Shown here piece after piece: positions 32,328 through 32,373 of a stretch of 32,373 bases of DNA. The DNA lies in NCBI GenBank assembly GCA_028701835.1, contig JAQVQA010000006.1, forward strand, positions 1 to 32,373, read 5' to 3'. This stretch comes from Candidatus Iainarchaeum sp. (GTDB taxonomy: Archaea; Iainarchaeota; Iainarchaeia; Iainarchaeales; JAAZKV01). Both the position numbers and the translations under genes were made by a program. The notes below the pieces were generated by a model. The model did not search any database, was not told the DNA's origin, and worked only from the letters and a program-made list of their open reading frames with translations. Each line of letters starts with the position of its first letter. Position 1 is the stretch's first letter.

Positions 32328-32373
32328 CAAAACCCTCTCCATTGCATCGAGCCTGCGAAGATGCTATTTTCGC

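Noticed and set aside
32344-32373. Inverted repeats at the right edge (GCATC/GATGC and GCGAA/TTCGC)
   Set aside because: They are short and cut by the window end. They may be part of a larger structure, but this cannot be judged.

Overview
The window is an AT-rich archaeal chromosome segment, probably from a DPANN lineage of the Woesearchaeota/Pacearchaeota kind. That placement is an inference from gene content and base composition, not a phylogeny. The archaeal assignment itself is secure: ribosomal proteins L15e and L10e, eIF5A with its hypusine loop, aIF2-beta, aIF1A, RIO1, a Dim2-type KH protein, topoisomerase VI A and B, MCM, Sm-like protein and Dph2. Shine-Dalgarno sites read GGTGA or GAGG, TTG and GTG starts are common, and several genes have no visible Shine-Dalgarno site. 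No transposon, prophage or CRISPR array was seen. The only mobile element is an intein in MCM.

Layout. 1-760: a 52-bp tandem repeat at the window edge, then rpl15e. 843-2110: a leader element and a TtuA/Ncs6-type tRNA thiolase. 2120-6826: a minus-strand block with a large coiled-coil protein, an Sm-like protein overlapping a MinD-type ATPase, a roadblock/LC7-like protein, a DUF2226-like protein and a NYN nuclease. 6895-8212: AlkD-like protein and eIF5A. 8369-10023: a second copy of the leader element, then a ThiI-type PP-loop protein and two small proteins, one resembling half of TBP. 10105-11387: a DUF4013 membrane protein and a HIT protein. 11388-14921: a hairpin-rich intergenic region and MCM with a LAGLIDADG intein in its Walker A motif. 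14994-15872: a presenilin-like protease. 15954-21975: the information-processing run aIF2-beta, DUF424, aIF1A, RIO1, a small membrane protein, KH protein, Top6B, Top6A. 22007-24160: an Mre11-like nuclease and the THUMP half of ThiI. 24239-24729: tRNA-Gly(CCC), then a hairpin array running directly into tRNA-Cys(GCA). 24866-32327: L10e, a peptidase E-like protein, a degenerate histidine phosphatase, PEP synthase, Dph2, a winged-helix/RelE pair and UMP kinase.

Four things stand out. (1) About 140 bp of related sequence lies upstream of two different PP-loop tRNA sulfurtransferase genes (843-985 and 8369-8509), suggesting a shared cis-element for tRNA thiolation. (2) ThiI appears split: the catalytic PP-loop half is at 8548-9213, and the THUMP half, with an eroded PP-loop signature, is at 23321-24160. 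(3) Tandem hairpin units with compensatory base changes precede tRNA-Cys, and the last hairpin overlaps the tRNA 5' end. (4) A cluster of MinD with an amphipathic tail, roadblock, DUF2226 and a coiled-coil protein looks like an uncharacterised membrane-associated positioning module.
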